From JAHRVQ01 sp964548025 (GTDB lineage Bacteria; Pseudomonadota; Gammaproteobacteria; Pseudomonadales; Azotimanducaceae), in assembly GCA_964548025.1 (NCBI GenBank), contig CAZJRI010000002.1, positions 1 through 64,000 of the forward strand: a stretch of 64,000 nt of DNA, written 5' to 3'. The notes beneath the pieces are model-generated. The model had not been told where the DNA came from and made no database searches. It was given only the letters and a program-made list of their open reading frames with translations. Positions 51,433 through 60,322 of the stretch are shown in pieces (within the stretch, counting starts at the first letter, position 1; each line of letters starts with the position of its first letter). Position numbers and translations under genes: made by a program.

Positions 51433-52182
51433 TTAGTCTTCGTCCAGATCTACCGGCGTGTCCTGCGCTACCTTTCTGCCGGTGAACATGGCGGAAATGA
51501 TACCATTTCTCTCTCTGATCTCGGTCACGACAACTGCAGTGATGTGCGCAAGTATGGTAACCAGGAGCGTATAGAAAGAGTAAAGATGTATTGTGATAAA
51601 CGGTTTTCGAAACGCCCGCATCTCCTTGTAGAGTTCAGGGTCAACGAATTCCTTGGAGCCGGGTTTTAAATTGGCGAGTTTAGCGGGGTCTCCATCGGTT
51701 ACCCACTGTGCAATCTGATTGCCGAACGGTGGGTAGTAGATATCTGTACCAGCGAGAACCAGGCCGGTCGTCGCCTGTACCAGGAGCAGGAGAATAAGCA
51801 GGCTGATCATGAGTTGACCAATTGGATTATGACCGAGGTAGGTCTCTGATTGGCCGCAACCCCGGGCAGCAAGGGAACTTTTCAGTTTTATAATGAAGTT
51901 TTTGTTAATCGGCAGAAGGGATTGCCAGCCTGACCTGGATGAACTGAAGAATGCCCATACGAGTCGCCAGGCCAGATTGACTACGAAGACATAACCCACC
52001 AGAACGTGCATTTCTTTCAACAGAACCTTGCCGTCACCGCCAATCTGGATGGCCTTAGCATTCAATATAATCGTGCCGATAGCTATCAGCAGGAGAATGC
52101 AAATAAAGTTAATCCAGTGAAACCAGCGGGTTGTTTTGTCCCAGACGAAGTATTCTTTAAGTGGTTTATTGGGGTTCTCCAT
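51433..52182 (-). CDS. Cytochrome b561-type membrane protein
   Basis: A 249-residue protein with four or five transmembrane helices. WDKTTRWFHWINFICILLLI, HVLVGYVFVVNLAWRLVW and FITIHLYSFYTLLVTILAHITAVV carry the haem-ligand His residues of the Ni,Fe-hydrogenase/cytochrome b561 family. It passes electrons between the quinone pool and a periplasmic partner. A loop from about 150 to 185 is soluble. The next gene upstream on this strand is the APC permease; two hairpins lie between them. Confidence 0.88.
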   Translation of the reverse strand: MENPNKPLKEYFVWDKTTRWFHWINFICILLLIAIGTIILNAKAIQIGGDGKVLLKEMHVLVGYVFVVNLAWRLVWAFFSSSRSGWQSLLPINKNFIIKLKSSLAARGCGQSETYLGHNPIGQLMISLLILLLLVQATTGLVLAGTDIYYPPFGNQIAQWVTDGDPAKLANLKPGSKEFVDPELYKEMRAFRKPFITIHLYSFYTLLVTILAHITAVVVTEIRERNGIISAMFTGRKVAQDTPVDLDED

Positions 52183-52208
52183 CAGATTGACCCTTGGTAT
52201 CTAGGGAA

Positions 52209-52255
52209 ATTTATCTCATCATCCTTTGAGATAAATGTCCATGACACTGGTCATG
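52209..52255. other. Two tandem hairpins upstream of cytochrome b
   Basis: ATTTATCTCA/TGAGATAAAT (52209-52236, 8-base loop) and CATGAC/GTCATG (52240-52255, ACTG loop), both perfect. They lie in the 94 bases between the APC permease and cytochrome b. No T run is present, so they may be an attenuator, a processing site or an operator. Confidence 0.5.
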
Positions 52256-52276
52256 CAGCCTATAAAGGTAATATGA

Positions 52277-53494
52277 CTAGGCTATATTTGATGCCAGCTC
52301 GATGAGAAGAAAGGATGTCGTCGTCAGAAACCCGAGTTTTGGCACCCAGGCCGGATACTCGGTAAATTGACCACCATCTGGTTTCTTCTGTTTTATCCGA
52401 ACAAGAGCCAGATTGACCAGGGAAAAGACACCTAGTACAAGGTAACTCGTCAGTTCTGCCAGGGTAACCAGAGGCAGCAGCAACGCAAATATCAGGATAG
52501 TTATGACAACCAGAATGGTGCTGTAAACGGGCGTTCTGGTGGTTGAATTTATCACGCCAAGCTTCGCAGGCAGCCACTGCCGGTAGGCCATTCCATAGAT
52601 CAATCTGGATGCCATGATAATCTGGATGAGTGCACCGTTAACCACTGCGAATAATCCGATGACAGTGATCAATACAGGAGTTTTGCCTGTTGCGTGCGAG
52701 TAGATATCCGCCAATGGTGCGTCTGACGCCGACAGTTGTGCCGGTGTCAGAATGCTGGTAGCAATCCAGGCCACAGTTGCATAGAGCAACGTAGACATGA
52801 CGACACAGATCAGTATGGCCATCGGCATATTCTTTTCCGGCTGCTTCACCTCCTCTGCGATATTAACCATATCTTCAAAACCTATGTACGCATAGAAAGC
52901 CAGGAATGCGCCTGACATTACACCTATCCAGGAAAAGGAGCTCAAACTTTGATCAGTTATGGGATCTGGTCCGGTATTCAGAAATTCATATCCGGTTGCA
53001 ATGATCAGGAGAAGCCCGACTAGCTCTACGAGAGTCAGAATTGCAGCCAGCTTTACCGACTGGTCAATTCCCCATGCGGCCAGCGCGCCGAGTGACAGGA
53101 TAAGAAGCGTAATGATAACCGGAGTCGGGACGTCTATGAATGTTTGAAGATAACCCGCAAATCCGTGGGTAATTGCTGCTGACGATACGATGCCAGCAAG
53201 GGTAATCAGTAATCCAACGGTTCGTGAGAGTAGCGAGTTGTTGAAACCTTCCTGGATGTAGACTGCTTCTCCAGCACTGACCGGGTATCTTGTTGAGAGC
53301 TCGGAATATGAAAGTGCGGAGATACCTGCAATAACTGAGGCAACCAGAAATGCAGCAGGTGAATAGTATCCAGCCTCCCCGGCAACTTTACCGATGAGAA
53401 CATAAATGCCTGCGCCCAGGATATTGCCTAGTCCGTAGAGACTGATAAGAGGGAGGGTAAGAGATCTTTTTAGCGAGTTGGTAGTTTCATTCAT
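52277..53494 (-). CDS. APC-family amino-acid permease
   Basis: A 405-residue protein with about 12 hydrophobic helices. LISLYGLGNILGAGIYVLIGKVAGEAG is the conserved TM1 of the amino acid-polyamine-organocation family. YSELSTRYPVSAGEAVYIQEGF and LAFYAYIGFEDMVNIAEEVKQPEKNMPMAI are also typical. It exchanges or symports amino acids. The ATG at 53494 has GAGGGC upstream; a 5-residue longer frame is less likely. It follows the MMPL protein by 25 bases on the same strand. Confidence 0.9.
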   Translation of the reverse strand: MNETTNSLKRSLTLPLISLYGLGNILGAGIYVLIGKVAGEAGYYSPAAFLVASVIAGISALSYSELSTRYPVSAGEAVYIQEGFNNSLLSRTVGLLITLAGIVSSAAITHGFAGYLQTFIDVPTPVIITLLILSLGALAAWGIDQSVKLAAILTLVELVGLLLIIATGYEFLNTGPDPITDQSLSSFSWIGVMSGAFLAFYAYIGFEDMVNIAEEVKQPEKNMPMAILICVVMSTLLYATVAWIATSILTPAQLSASDAPLADIYSHATGKTPVLITVIGLFAVVNGALIQIIMASRLIYGMAYRQWLPAKLGVINSTTRTPVYSTILVVITILIFALLLPLVTLAELTSYLVLGVFSLVNLALVRIKQKKPDGGQFTEYPAWVPKLGFLTTTSFLLIELASNIA

Positions 53495-53519
53495 GGTTTG
53501 CCCTCTCACTAACTCCTCT

Positions 53520-56000
53520 TCATGCTTTAGAGGATTTTGAAGAGCGTAGAAACAGCATGCTTATTCCTAACTGGTCATAGGTAACTATAAGCAGGCTGGG
53601 CAATATTGTTAGATTTGCCAGCAGCGCGATCAGCATCGCCAGTGCCGTCAAAATACCAAAATAGACTGTAGGCAGAAAATTAGAGAAAGTGAGTATTGAG
53701 AAACCAATGATGATGGTCATTGAAGTAAAGTACATGGCTCTCCCAATTGTCAGATGCGCTCTTTTAATGGCAGCGTTGACATCGTGATCTACCGATACCT
53801 CTTCTTTAAACCTGTGCAAATAATGAATTGCATCGTCTACGCCGATACCAATGCTGATGGCTGCAATTGTAATGGTCATCATATCCATTGGAATACTGAG
53901 ATAGCCCATAAATGCGAGTACAGAGGATGCAGCAATCAAATTGGGGATCAAGGCCAGTATGGCCAGAAGCATCGAGCGTAATAGCAGTGAAAACATAAAG
54001 AATGTGGCAAGCACAACATAAATCAGTGTTCGAAGCTGAGAATCTGCCAACTGTCTTAGCATGTCGTTGAAGAGAACCATCATACCGGTAACAACGAAGT
54101 CATCTTGTGCCAGACCCAATTCGTTTGTAGCGTATTTTTCAATATCCTCGATCATCTGTTGACGTGAGAATCGCGCACCAGTTTCGCTAAGACTCGCATT
54201 TATTCTGACGAGTCCATCTGCCGGACGAGCGTAGGGGTGCAGAAATTGTTCACGCAGGCTGGTGGGTAATTCTCCAATTACATAAGCGATTTCAAGCGTA
54301 GTGAGCTTCTTACCTTCGTTGAAGTCGCGAGAGATTTTCTCCAAAGTCGCAAGAGAAATAACTTTTCCGACATTTTTTTGTTGTTGCACAAATTCGTGTA
54401 ATCGAGCAATCGTGTTTAATCTATCGAGGGTATACCAGTAACGGTCCGGGTATGTATCACTGCCCGTGAAAAAGTCATCCTCCTCATCGAGCGAGTCGAA
54501 AGCCTCGAATTGGATATAAATGTCGAAAGGCACGGTCCCGCCAAGATGATCGTTAATATATTTAAGACCTTCGTGAACATCCGTATCGCTGTCGAAATAA
54601 TCAATAAAGCGATTATCGAATGAAATGAGCTTTAGTCCGTAAGCTGAAACCAAAGCCAGTACGATCGATATTGCCAGTACAGACCGACTGTTGTGTCTGG
54701 CGTGTTTGCTGAGAAACATGGTGAGTGCTACACGGGAGTTTAGCGTGGCGCTGGGGCTGGCCTCTCCCATTATTAACAACGCTGATGGAAAAACAGTATA
54801 GGTAACAATAAAGGCCAGGATAATACCAAGGCACATCATCCATCCAAAATCTTCAACAGGTACGATGTTGCTGCCAAGCATCGAGCCGAAAGCTAACAGT
54901 GTTGTTAAGGCTGTATAGAGGCAGGGTATGAACTTGCTCTGCATAGTCTGTAGTACAAGATCCATGTGGTTCAGGTCTGGTTTTGTGGAAAGAAGTTCAC
55001 GATAGCGAACTATCAGGTGAATAGAGAATGAGATACAGATAATCGCCAGCAGCGATATAAAATTTGATGAAACGACAGTAACAGGCTTTTGCAGATATCC
55101 CAAAAACCCGGTTGTAAATAATATGGTTATGGCGCTAATGACAATAGGTAGAAGCACCCATCTTCCACGACGAAAAAAATAATAGAGAAGTATTGCGGTA
55201 CAAATAAATACAAGGCTGCCGAAGATCGCCAGGTCTGACCTGACGTAACGAATCATATCTGCCGCGATCATCGGTACGCCACTGATGAAGAGATTGGCAC
55301 TCGTGGCATGCCTGTCGCGAATTAGCCTGATATTAGCAATAACCTCTTCACGGTGATCTACGTAAGATTTTCTGGCAACAATATATTCCTGTTCGGCGAC
55401 ATCAAGAAGTTCTGTTGGGTCCTCACTTTCTGTCGATGTGGTCCTCAATTTATCCCTGCGCTTCCTGATATCTTCCAGTTCGAATGCCTGGGTGAGGTCA
55501 AGTCTAATAATTGTTGACAATCCGTCAGATGAAAGCAGGTAATCTGCGAAAAGAGGACTATTTTGCAACTCTTCGCGCGCCAGATCCCGATCCACGTCGC
55601 TACTACGCAGGGTTTTGTAGTTTTGCGACATCTCTTCGATGTCACCAGGGAGGTTTTTGATCAATGGCGCATCAAGGATCGATAGCACACTTTCTACGCC
55701 TTCAATCGATGTTAGTTCGTTCTGAATTTCAGATATATGATCAAGTGATTCGTCAGTGAACAAACTGCCCTGGTCTTTGCGGGTATAGGTCACGACCAGA
55801 AATTCGTCACCACCGAAGATTTCGGTCATGTCCAGATAGGTTTTAAGCTTGGGATCGCCCTCAACAACCAGTGTGTCGGGGGAGGCATCGAACGTAAAAT
55901 ACTGGATATGATAGCTGGCCACAATCACGAGGCTAAACATGGCTGACAGTAATATCCTGGGATGTTCAAGGATATATCGATAGATACTGATAATTGGCAT
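53520..56000 (-). CDS. MMPL/RND-family exporter
   Basis: About 826 residues with two repeats of one helix, a large periplasmic loop and five helices (RND layout without MFP partners). Motifs include FTFDASPDTLVVEGDPKLKTY, EDFGWMMCLGI, and IGIGVDDAIHYLHRFKEE near the end, where the intramembrane Asp of the RND proton path is expected. MMPL/HAE3-type proteins move lipids, hopanoids or other hydrophobic molecules. A 7-residue longer start at 56021 is possible. It is divergent from uspE across a 300-base spacer with an FNR box. Confidence 0.85.
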   Translation of the reverse strand: MPIISIYRYILEHPRILLSAMFSLVIVASYHIQYFTFDASPDTLVVEGDPKLKTYLDMTEIFGGDEFLVVTYTRKDQGSLFTDESLDHISEIQNELTSIEGVESVLSILDAPLIKNLPGDIEEMSQNYKTLRSSDVDRDLAREELQNSPLFADYLLSSDGLSTIIRLDLTQAFELEDIRKRRDKLRTTSTESEDPTELLDVAEQEYIVARKSYVDHREEVIANIRLIRDRHATSANLFISGVPMIAADMIRYVRSDLAIFGSLVFICTAILLYYFFRRGRWVLLPIVISAITILFTTGFLGYLQKPVTVVSSNFISLLAIICISFSIHLIVRYRELLSTKPDLNHMDLVLQTMQSKFIPCLYTALTTLLAFGSMLGSNIVPVEDFGWMMCLGIILAFIVTYTVFPSALLIMGEASPSATLNSRVALTMFLSKHARHNSRSVLAISIVLALVSAYGLKLISFDNRFIDYFDSDTDVHEGLKYINDHLGGTVPFDIYIQFEAFDSLDEEDDFFTGSDTYPDRYWYTLDRLNTIARLHEFVQQQKNVGKVISLATLEKISRDFNEGKKLTTLEIAYVIGELPTSLREQFLHPYARPADGLVRINASLSETGARFSRQQMIEDIEKYATNELGLAQDDFVVTGMMVLFNDMLRQLADSQLRTLIYVVLATFFMFSLLLRSMLLAILALIPNLIAASSVLAFMGYLSIPMDMMTITIAAISIGIGVDDAIHYLHRFKEEVSVDHDVNAAIKRAHLTIGRAMYFTSMTIIIGFSILTFSNFLPTVYFGILTALAMLIALLANLTILPSLLIVTYDQLGISMLFLRSSKSSKA

Positions 56001-56165
56001 TAAGTTTCTAAAAGTCAGCAATCAATGTAATGATTTTTATCAGGAATGAGTCCAGTCTTTCGCATCTCTTTATATCAGGTGCTATAGGCCATAGCGAACA
56101 GATTACCCTAAAGCAGGCATGAGAGTCTCTTGTTCGTAGAGAATTCAGGCTGGATTTGACATTGC

Positions 56166-56207
56166 TTGATTCGAATCAATGTCGCATTTGATACATTCTC
56201 GGATAAT
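56166..56207 (+). promoter_or_regulatory. FNR/ANR box and -10 element of the Usp cluster
   Basis: TTGAT-TCGA-ATCAA (56166-56179) is a perfect FNR/ANR consensus. A -10 hexamer GATAAT (56202-56207) places transcription start near 56214, so the box centre (56172.5) lies at -41.5, the normal class II FNR activation position. It predicts induction at low oxygen. About 86 bases separate this start from the uspE ATG. Confidence 0.88.
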
Positions 56208-56299
56208 ATAGATAGTGCTTTCCTGTACGGGTCGTAACTTGTATAAAGAGACAAACCTGTACTTGATAAATACCGCCGCCCTGAGGAAAGGAGAAGACT

Positions 56300-57196
56300 A
56301 TGATTACTCTCAAAAAAGTTGAAGTTGTAATCGACCCGAATAGTGAGTCTCAGCCATCCCTGGACAAAGCGCTAATACTCGCGAAACTTCAGGACTTTGA
56401 GATCAAGCTAATAGCATGTGAGTATTCACAGTATCTGGTAGAGGGATACTACTTTGATGCCGTAGATATACCAAGGTTAAGAGATGAATACCTTGAGGAA
56501 CACAGAAACCGACTGGAAACATTAGCCGCGCCCCTTAGAGAGAATGGCATTATGGTTACAACGGAGGCGTTGTGGGGTCATCCTGGATATGAAGTCCTCA
56601 TCAAAGACGCTGTGAGTTGGGGGGCTGATCTCGTCATTCACAATACAAGACGACATTCAGCTTTATCTCGATTGTTCCTCACCAATGATGATTGGCAATT
56701 GGTTCGATGTTGCCCCGTTCCCCTGCTTCTGGTGAAAGACAAACTCTGGAAAGACAAACCGGCAATACTCGCCGCGGTTGATCCGAGCCATGGAAGGCAT
56801 AAGCCAGAGGGGCTGGACCACAAGATTCTGAGAGTTTCATCAGATCTTAAGGAACTGCTTGATGGTGATATGTTCGTACTACATGCATATGGCCAGATTC
56901 CCTTGTCAGGTACTTATCCAAAGCAAGCCAAAGTAGAACATGAGAAATCTTTTACCGAGCTGATGTCTGATTTTGAAGTACCCCGTATGCAGCAACATCT
57001 GATGGAGGAGATTCCAGAGTATGCCCTTCGAACGCTTGAAAAAGATCTGCAAGCAGATCTGGTGGTTATGGGAGGGATCTCAAGGAATATACTCTCGGAA
57101 GCATTTATAGGCAGTACGACTGAGAAAGTGCTTGATTATCTCGAATGCGACGTACTCGTATTGAAGCCGGATAATTTTATAAGCCCGGTGAAGTAG
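56300..57196 (+). CDS. uspE: Tandem-domain universal stress protein (UspE-like)
   Basis: A 298-residue protein with two Usp domains. The first ends TNDDWQLVRCCPVPLLLVKDK, typical of UspE. The second ends VVMGGISRNILSEAFIGSTTEKVLDYLECDVLVLKP, a Usp phosphate-loop variant (G-x2-...GST). UspE proteins help survival in stress, low oxygen and stationary phase. GGAAAGGAG lies before the ATG. An FNR box lies 121 bases upstream, and the second Usp follows after 33 bases. Confidence 0.88.
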   Translation: MITLKKVEVVIDPNSESQPSLDKALILAKLQDFEIKLIACEYSQYLVEGYYFDAVDIPRLRDEYLEEHRNRLETLAAPLRENGIMVTTEALWGHPGYEVLIKDAVSWGADLVIHNTRRHSALSRLFLTNDDWQLVRCCPVPLLLVKDKLWKDKPAILAAVDPSHGRHKPEGLDHKILRVSSDLKELLDGDMFVLHAYGQIPLSGTYPKQAKVEHEKSFTELMSDFEVPRMQQHLMEEIPEYALRTLEKDLQADLVVMGGISRNILSEAFIGSTTEKVLDYLECDVLVLKPDNFISPVK

Positions 57197-57229
57197 TTGA
57201 GAGGCAAACAGAGTAAAAGGAGACTGTAG

Positions 57230-57685
57230 ATGGCTAGATACAATAAAGTTTTATTAGCGTTGGACCTTCGGAGTGACAATGAGGAGATCATAGAGAAAGC
57301 AAAAGAGATAGTGGCTGACAATGATGCTGAATTGCTGATTGTGCACGTACATGAACGTATATCGCCTGCCTATGCAACGGAGGGTATGTCTACCTGGGGG
57401 AGCAATTTGATGTCACTTGAAGCAGATATTCGCCGCGAGTCCACAGAGAAACTCTCAGAGATGACAACGCGCCTGGGAATCAAGAAGGAGAACAGCTTTC
57501 TGTGTGATGGCAGGGCGGCGAATGAAATTCATACACTTGTTGATGAAAACGATATCGATCTGATTGTCATGGGGACACACGGTCAACATGGCTTGCAACT
57601 GCTGCTGGGTTCAACGGCAAACAGCGTACTTCATGGGGCGAAATGTGATGTGCTTGCCGTGAGGGTTGGGAATAGCGGTAAATAA
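57230..57685 (+). CDS. Universal stress protein (UspA-like)
   Basis: A 151-residue single Usp domain. YNKVLLALDLRSDNEEIIEKA is the first strand and DLIVMGTHGQHGLQLLLGSTANSVLHGAKCDVLAVR the ATP-binding G-2x-G-9x-G(S/T) motif. ATP binding is therefore expected, unlike many UspE domains. AAAAGGAG lies before the ATG. It follows uspE by 33 bases and shares the same transcript and FNR control. Confidence 0.9.
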   Translation: MARYNKVLLALDLRSDNEEIIEKAKEIVADNDAELLIVHVHERISPAYATEGMSTWGSNLMSLEADIRRESTEKLSEMTTRLGIKKENSFLCDGRAANEIHTLVDENDIDLIVMGTHGQHGLQLLLGSTANSVLHGAKCDVLAVRVGNSGK

Positions 57686-57691
57686 ATCCTG

Positions 57692-57705
57692 TTCTCTTAA
57701 GAGAA
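57692..57705. other. Perfect 14-bp palindrome between Usp and cytochrome c
   Basis: TTCTCTTAAGAGAA is self-complementary and is flanked by CTG and AACAG. It lies 6 bases after the Usp stop and 53 before the cytochrome start. It could be a protein site or a weak stem; no T run follows. Confidence 0.4.
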
Positions 57706-57744
57706 ACAGATGAATTCGGCTATCACGTATAAAGGAGCCAAAAT

Positions 57745-58344
57745 ATGAGAAACACTATAGGGAGCTTTTTTACCTGTATTTCACTGTTGTTCCTCCTCGG
57801 TTCCTGCAGTTACTACAATCCATTGGTGGATTACGACAATGTAACCCCGTCAACAATGCAGGAAGCCCCCGCTGGTCCAAGCGATTATCCCATTGAACAG
57901 GTGATGCGGGGTAAATACATGGCAGAGTTGCTGGCCTGCGGTACCTGTCATACAGATGGCGCTTTGATCGGTGAACCTAATGCTAAAAGACTCTATGGCG
58001 GATCAGCGATTGGCATAGCCTATTCAAATCCTTTCGAGGAGAAACTGCCGGGAGTAATCTACCCGGCCAATATAACCCCCGACAAAAGTACGGGTATAGG
58101 TAGCTGGACAGACGATGAAATCACCCGCTTGATTCGATCCGGCGTAGACAAGCATGGCAGACGTCAATTATCGGTGATGCCATGGCCCGGATATGCCAAA
58201 ATCACAGATGAGGATGCCAAAGCGATTGTTGCATATCTGCGTAGTCTAAAACCGGTCCAGTACAGGGTACCGGCAAATGTCGATCCCGGGCAGAAGGCCG
58301 TTGCACCATTCGTTCACTTTGGAGTCTATAAAAGCAAACGCTAA
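57745..58344 (+). CDS. Single-haem cytochrome c lipoprotein
   Basis: A 199-residue protein. The signal ends FLLGSC, so Cys21 is probably lipidated. C65-GT-C68-H69 binds one haem c; LSVMPWPGY supplies a likely axial Met. The domain resembles the cytochrome subunits of alcohol/aldehyde dehydrogenases. It follows two Usp genes and precedes ftsH by 18 bases, so it is probably co-expressed with them at low oxygen. Partner not known. Confidence 0.85.
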   Translation: MRNTIGSFFTCISLLFLLGSCSYYNPLVDYDNVTPSTMQEAPAGPSDYPIEQVMRGKYMAELLACGTCHTDGALIGEPNAKRLYGGSAIGIAYSNPFEEKLPGVIYPANITPDKSTGIGSWTDDEITRLIRSGVDKHGRRQLSVMPWPGYAKITDEDAKAIVAYLRSLKPVQYRVPANVDPGQKAVAPFVHFGVYKSKR

Positions 58345-58362
58345 GCTCCTGGAGCGATGGCT

Positions 58363-60201
58363 ATGGATCAAGACGACAGACCGGATCAGCAACGCCCGCT
58401 GACCTCCGGTTCGTGGTTGAATATTGCAATTTGGGTCATATTCGCAATGACAGTTGCGACAATGTTGACACGGGAAACGGTCTCGGACGAAATTCCTTAT
58501 TCAGTATTCAAACAACAGGTTAGAGACGATCTTGTAGAGTCGGTCACCCTGCGTGGCAACGCGATTGCGGGCGTATACCGTTTTTCTGAGCAACCCGACA
58601 AGAAGGGTTTCACCACACTGCTTCCGCCAATTGCCGATGCAGACCTGATCCCACTTCTCGAAGAAAAAAACGTGATTGTCAAAGTGCAATCAACAGAGAA
58701 TGCCACCTGGGTCACCATCCTGCTCAATATTGCGCCCTGGGTGTTTATATTCGGACTCTTCTTCATGAGTCGCCAGCTTTTAGGCAAGCAGCTTTTGCCA
58801 GGCAGCGGTGGGTTCACCAAATCAAAGGCAAGACTGGCAGAGGCTGAAGATATAAAAACCTCCTATGACGATATAGCGGGCCTGGTAAATGCAAAAAAAG
58901 ATCTGCAGGAGATTATTGACTACCTTAAGAATCCAGAGAAATTCAGAAAGCTTGGTGCCAGAATTCCAAAAGGTATTCTGCTGATGGGTCCACCGGGCAC
59001 CGGCAAGACTTTGCTTGCCAAAGCAACTGCTGGAGAAGCAGCAGTACCCTTTTTTAGTATTACCGGCTCGGAATTTGTCGAGATGTTCGTTGGTGTGGGT
59101 GCTTCAAGAGTGCGTGATATGTTCCAGCAGGCTCGAAGTGCAGCACCGTCACTGATATTCATTGATGAAATAGATTCAGTGGGTCGATCCCGCAGTGGCG
59201 CTTTCGGTATGAACAACGACGAACGGGAGCAAACACTTAACCAGATTCTGGCCGAAATGGATGGTTTCAATGAAGAGGAAACAGTCGTTGTACTTGCAGC
59301 GACGAACAGGCCGGACGTGCTGGATGCCGCTCTGCTAAGACCCGGCAGATTTGACAGAAAAGTCATACTCGATCTACCGCAAAAACAGGCAAGAGAAGAT
59401 ATTCTGAAAGTTCATACCAGGAAGGTGCCTTTATCCGAGGACGTTGACCTTGCGAGCATCGCATCCGGTACTGTCGGATTCTCGGGAGCGGACCTGGCGA
59501 ATCTCGTAAATGAAGCAGCTTTGCTGGCAACCAGAAGAGAAAAGTCAGCAGTCTCACACGCAGAATTTGAAGGCGCGCGAGACAAGATCATCATGGGGGA
59601 TCGCAGGGAGGCGCTGCTATCAGAGGAAGAGAAAAACCGAACAGCCTATCATGAGGCTGGTCATGCAATTACTGCATTCTATATGCCCCATGCCGATTCA
59701 CTGCGCAAAATCAGCATCATCCCCAGAGGTAGGGCTCTCGGGATGACAGAACAGTCTCCTAAAGAAGACATGCTGAATTACTCCCAGCACTACCTGGAGG
59801 ACAGACTGGCAATTCTACTTGGCGGTCGGGTGGCCGAGAATCTGGTTTTTGAAGAAGTGAGTTCCGGTGCTGCAGATGATCTGAAACAGGCCACGCATCT
59901 TGCCAGGCATATGATTTCGGAATGGGGCATGAATGAGAATCTGGGTCCCATTACCTTCAGAGAAGCGGAACAGAATTTTCTCGGCCAGGATTTGACCTCA
60001 AACAGAGACTATAGCGAACATACCGCTGAGATGATTGACGAAGAGGTGAGCAGACTGATACTCGAAAACGAAAAAAGAGCCCTTGTGGTCCAGGAAGCAC
60101 ATCGGGATCAACTGGATAGCCTTGCCAGTGCATTGCTTGAATTTGAGTCACTTAATGAGGATGAAATAAACAAATGCATGGCGGAGTCAGGTTCGGAGTA
60201 A
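58363..60201 (+). CDS. FtsH-family ATP-dependent zinc metalloprotease
   Basis: About 612 residues. Two N-terminal helices flank a short periplasmic domain, then an AAA module follows with GPPGTGKT (Walker A, near residue 209), LIFIDEID (Walker B) and NRPDVLDAALLRPGRFD (second region of homology). HEAGH (430-434) is the zinc site. It unfolds and degrades membrane and regulatory proteins. Here it stands in a stress cluster and not beside folP/rrmJ, so it is probably an extra, stress-linked FtsH. ATG 58363 has GGAG at 8 bases; ATG 58357 is too close. Confidence 0.93.
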   Translation: MDQDDRPDQQRPLTSGSWLNIAIWVIFAMTVATMLTRETVSDEIPYSVFKQQVRDDLVESVTLRGNAIAGVYRFSEQPDKKGFTTLLPPIADADLIPLLEEKNVIVKVQSTENATWVTILLNIAPWVFIFGLFFMSRQLLGKQLLPGSGGFTKSKARLAEAEDIKTSYDDIAGLVNAKKDLQEIIDYLKNPEKFRKLGARIPKGILLMGPPGTGKTLLAKATAGEAAVPFFSITGSEFVEMFVGVGASRVRDMFQQARSAAPSLIFIDEIDSVGRSRSGAFGMNNDEREQTLNQILAEMDGFNEEETVVVLAATNRPDVLDAALLRPGRFDRKVILDLPQKQAREDILKVHTRKVPLSEDVDLASIASGTVGFSGADLANLVNEAALLATRREKSAVSHAEFEGARDKIIMGDRREALLSEEEKNRTAYHEAGHAITAFYMPHADSLRKISIIPRGRALGMTEQSPKEDMLNYSQHYLEDRLAILLGGRVAENLVFEEVSSGAADDLKQATHLARHMISEWGMNENLGPITFREAEQNFLGQDLTSNRDYSEHTAEMIDEEVSRLILENEKRALVVQEAHRDQLDSLASALLEFESLNEDEINKCMAESGSE

Positions 60202-60218
60202 TTCATTCGCTCCGATCC

Positions 60219-60290
60219 GAATGGCACTTACTTAAAACACCAGTCCTGCTCGCCGCTAGCAGTTATTAGTGCCTAAAGTTAGTGCCATTC
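60219..60290. repeat. Interspersed repeat, copy 3, with inverted arms
   Basis: A 72-base element. GAATGGCACTTACTT (60219-60233 with one change, CTTAA) and AAGTTAGTGCCATTC (60276-60290) are inverted arms with one mismatch. The centre includes CCGCTAGCA, shared with copies 1 and 2. It fills most of the convergent ftsH/LLM junction and may be a small non-coding mobile or REP-type element. Confidence 0.75.
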
Positions 60291-60322
60291 TACTCCAAGC
60301 CAAATTTCGCCACCTTCAGTCG

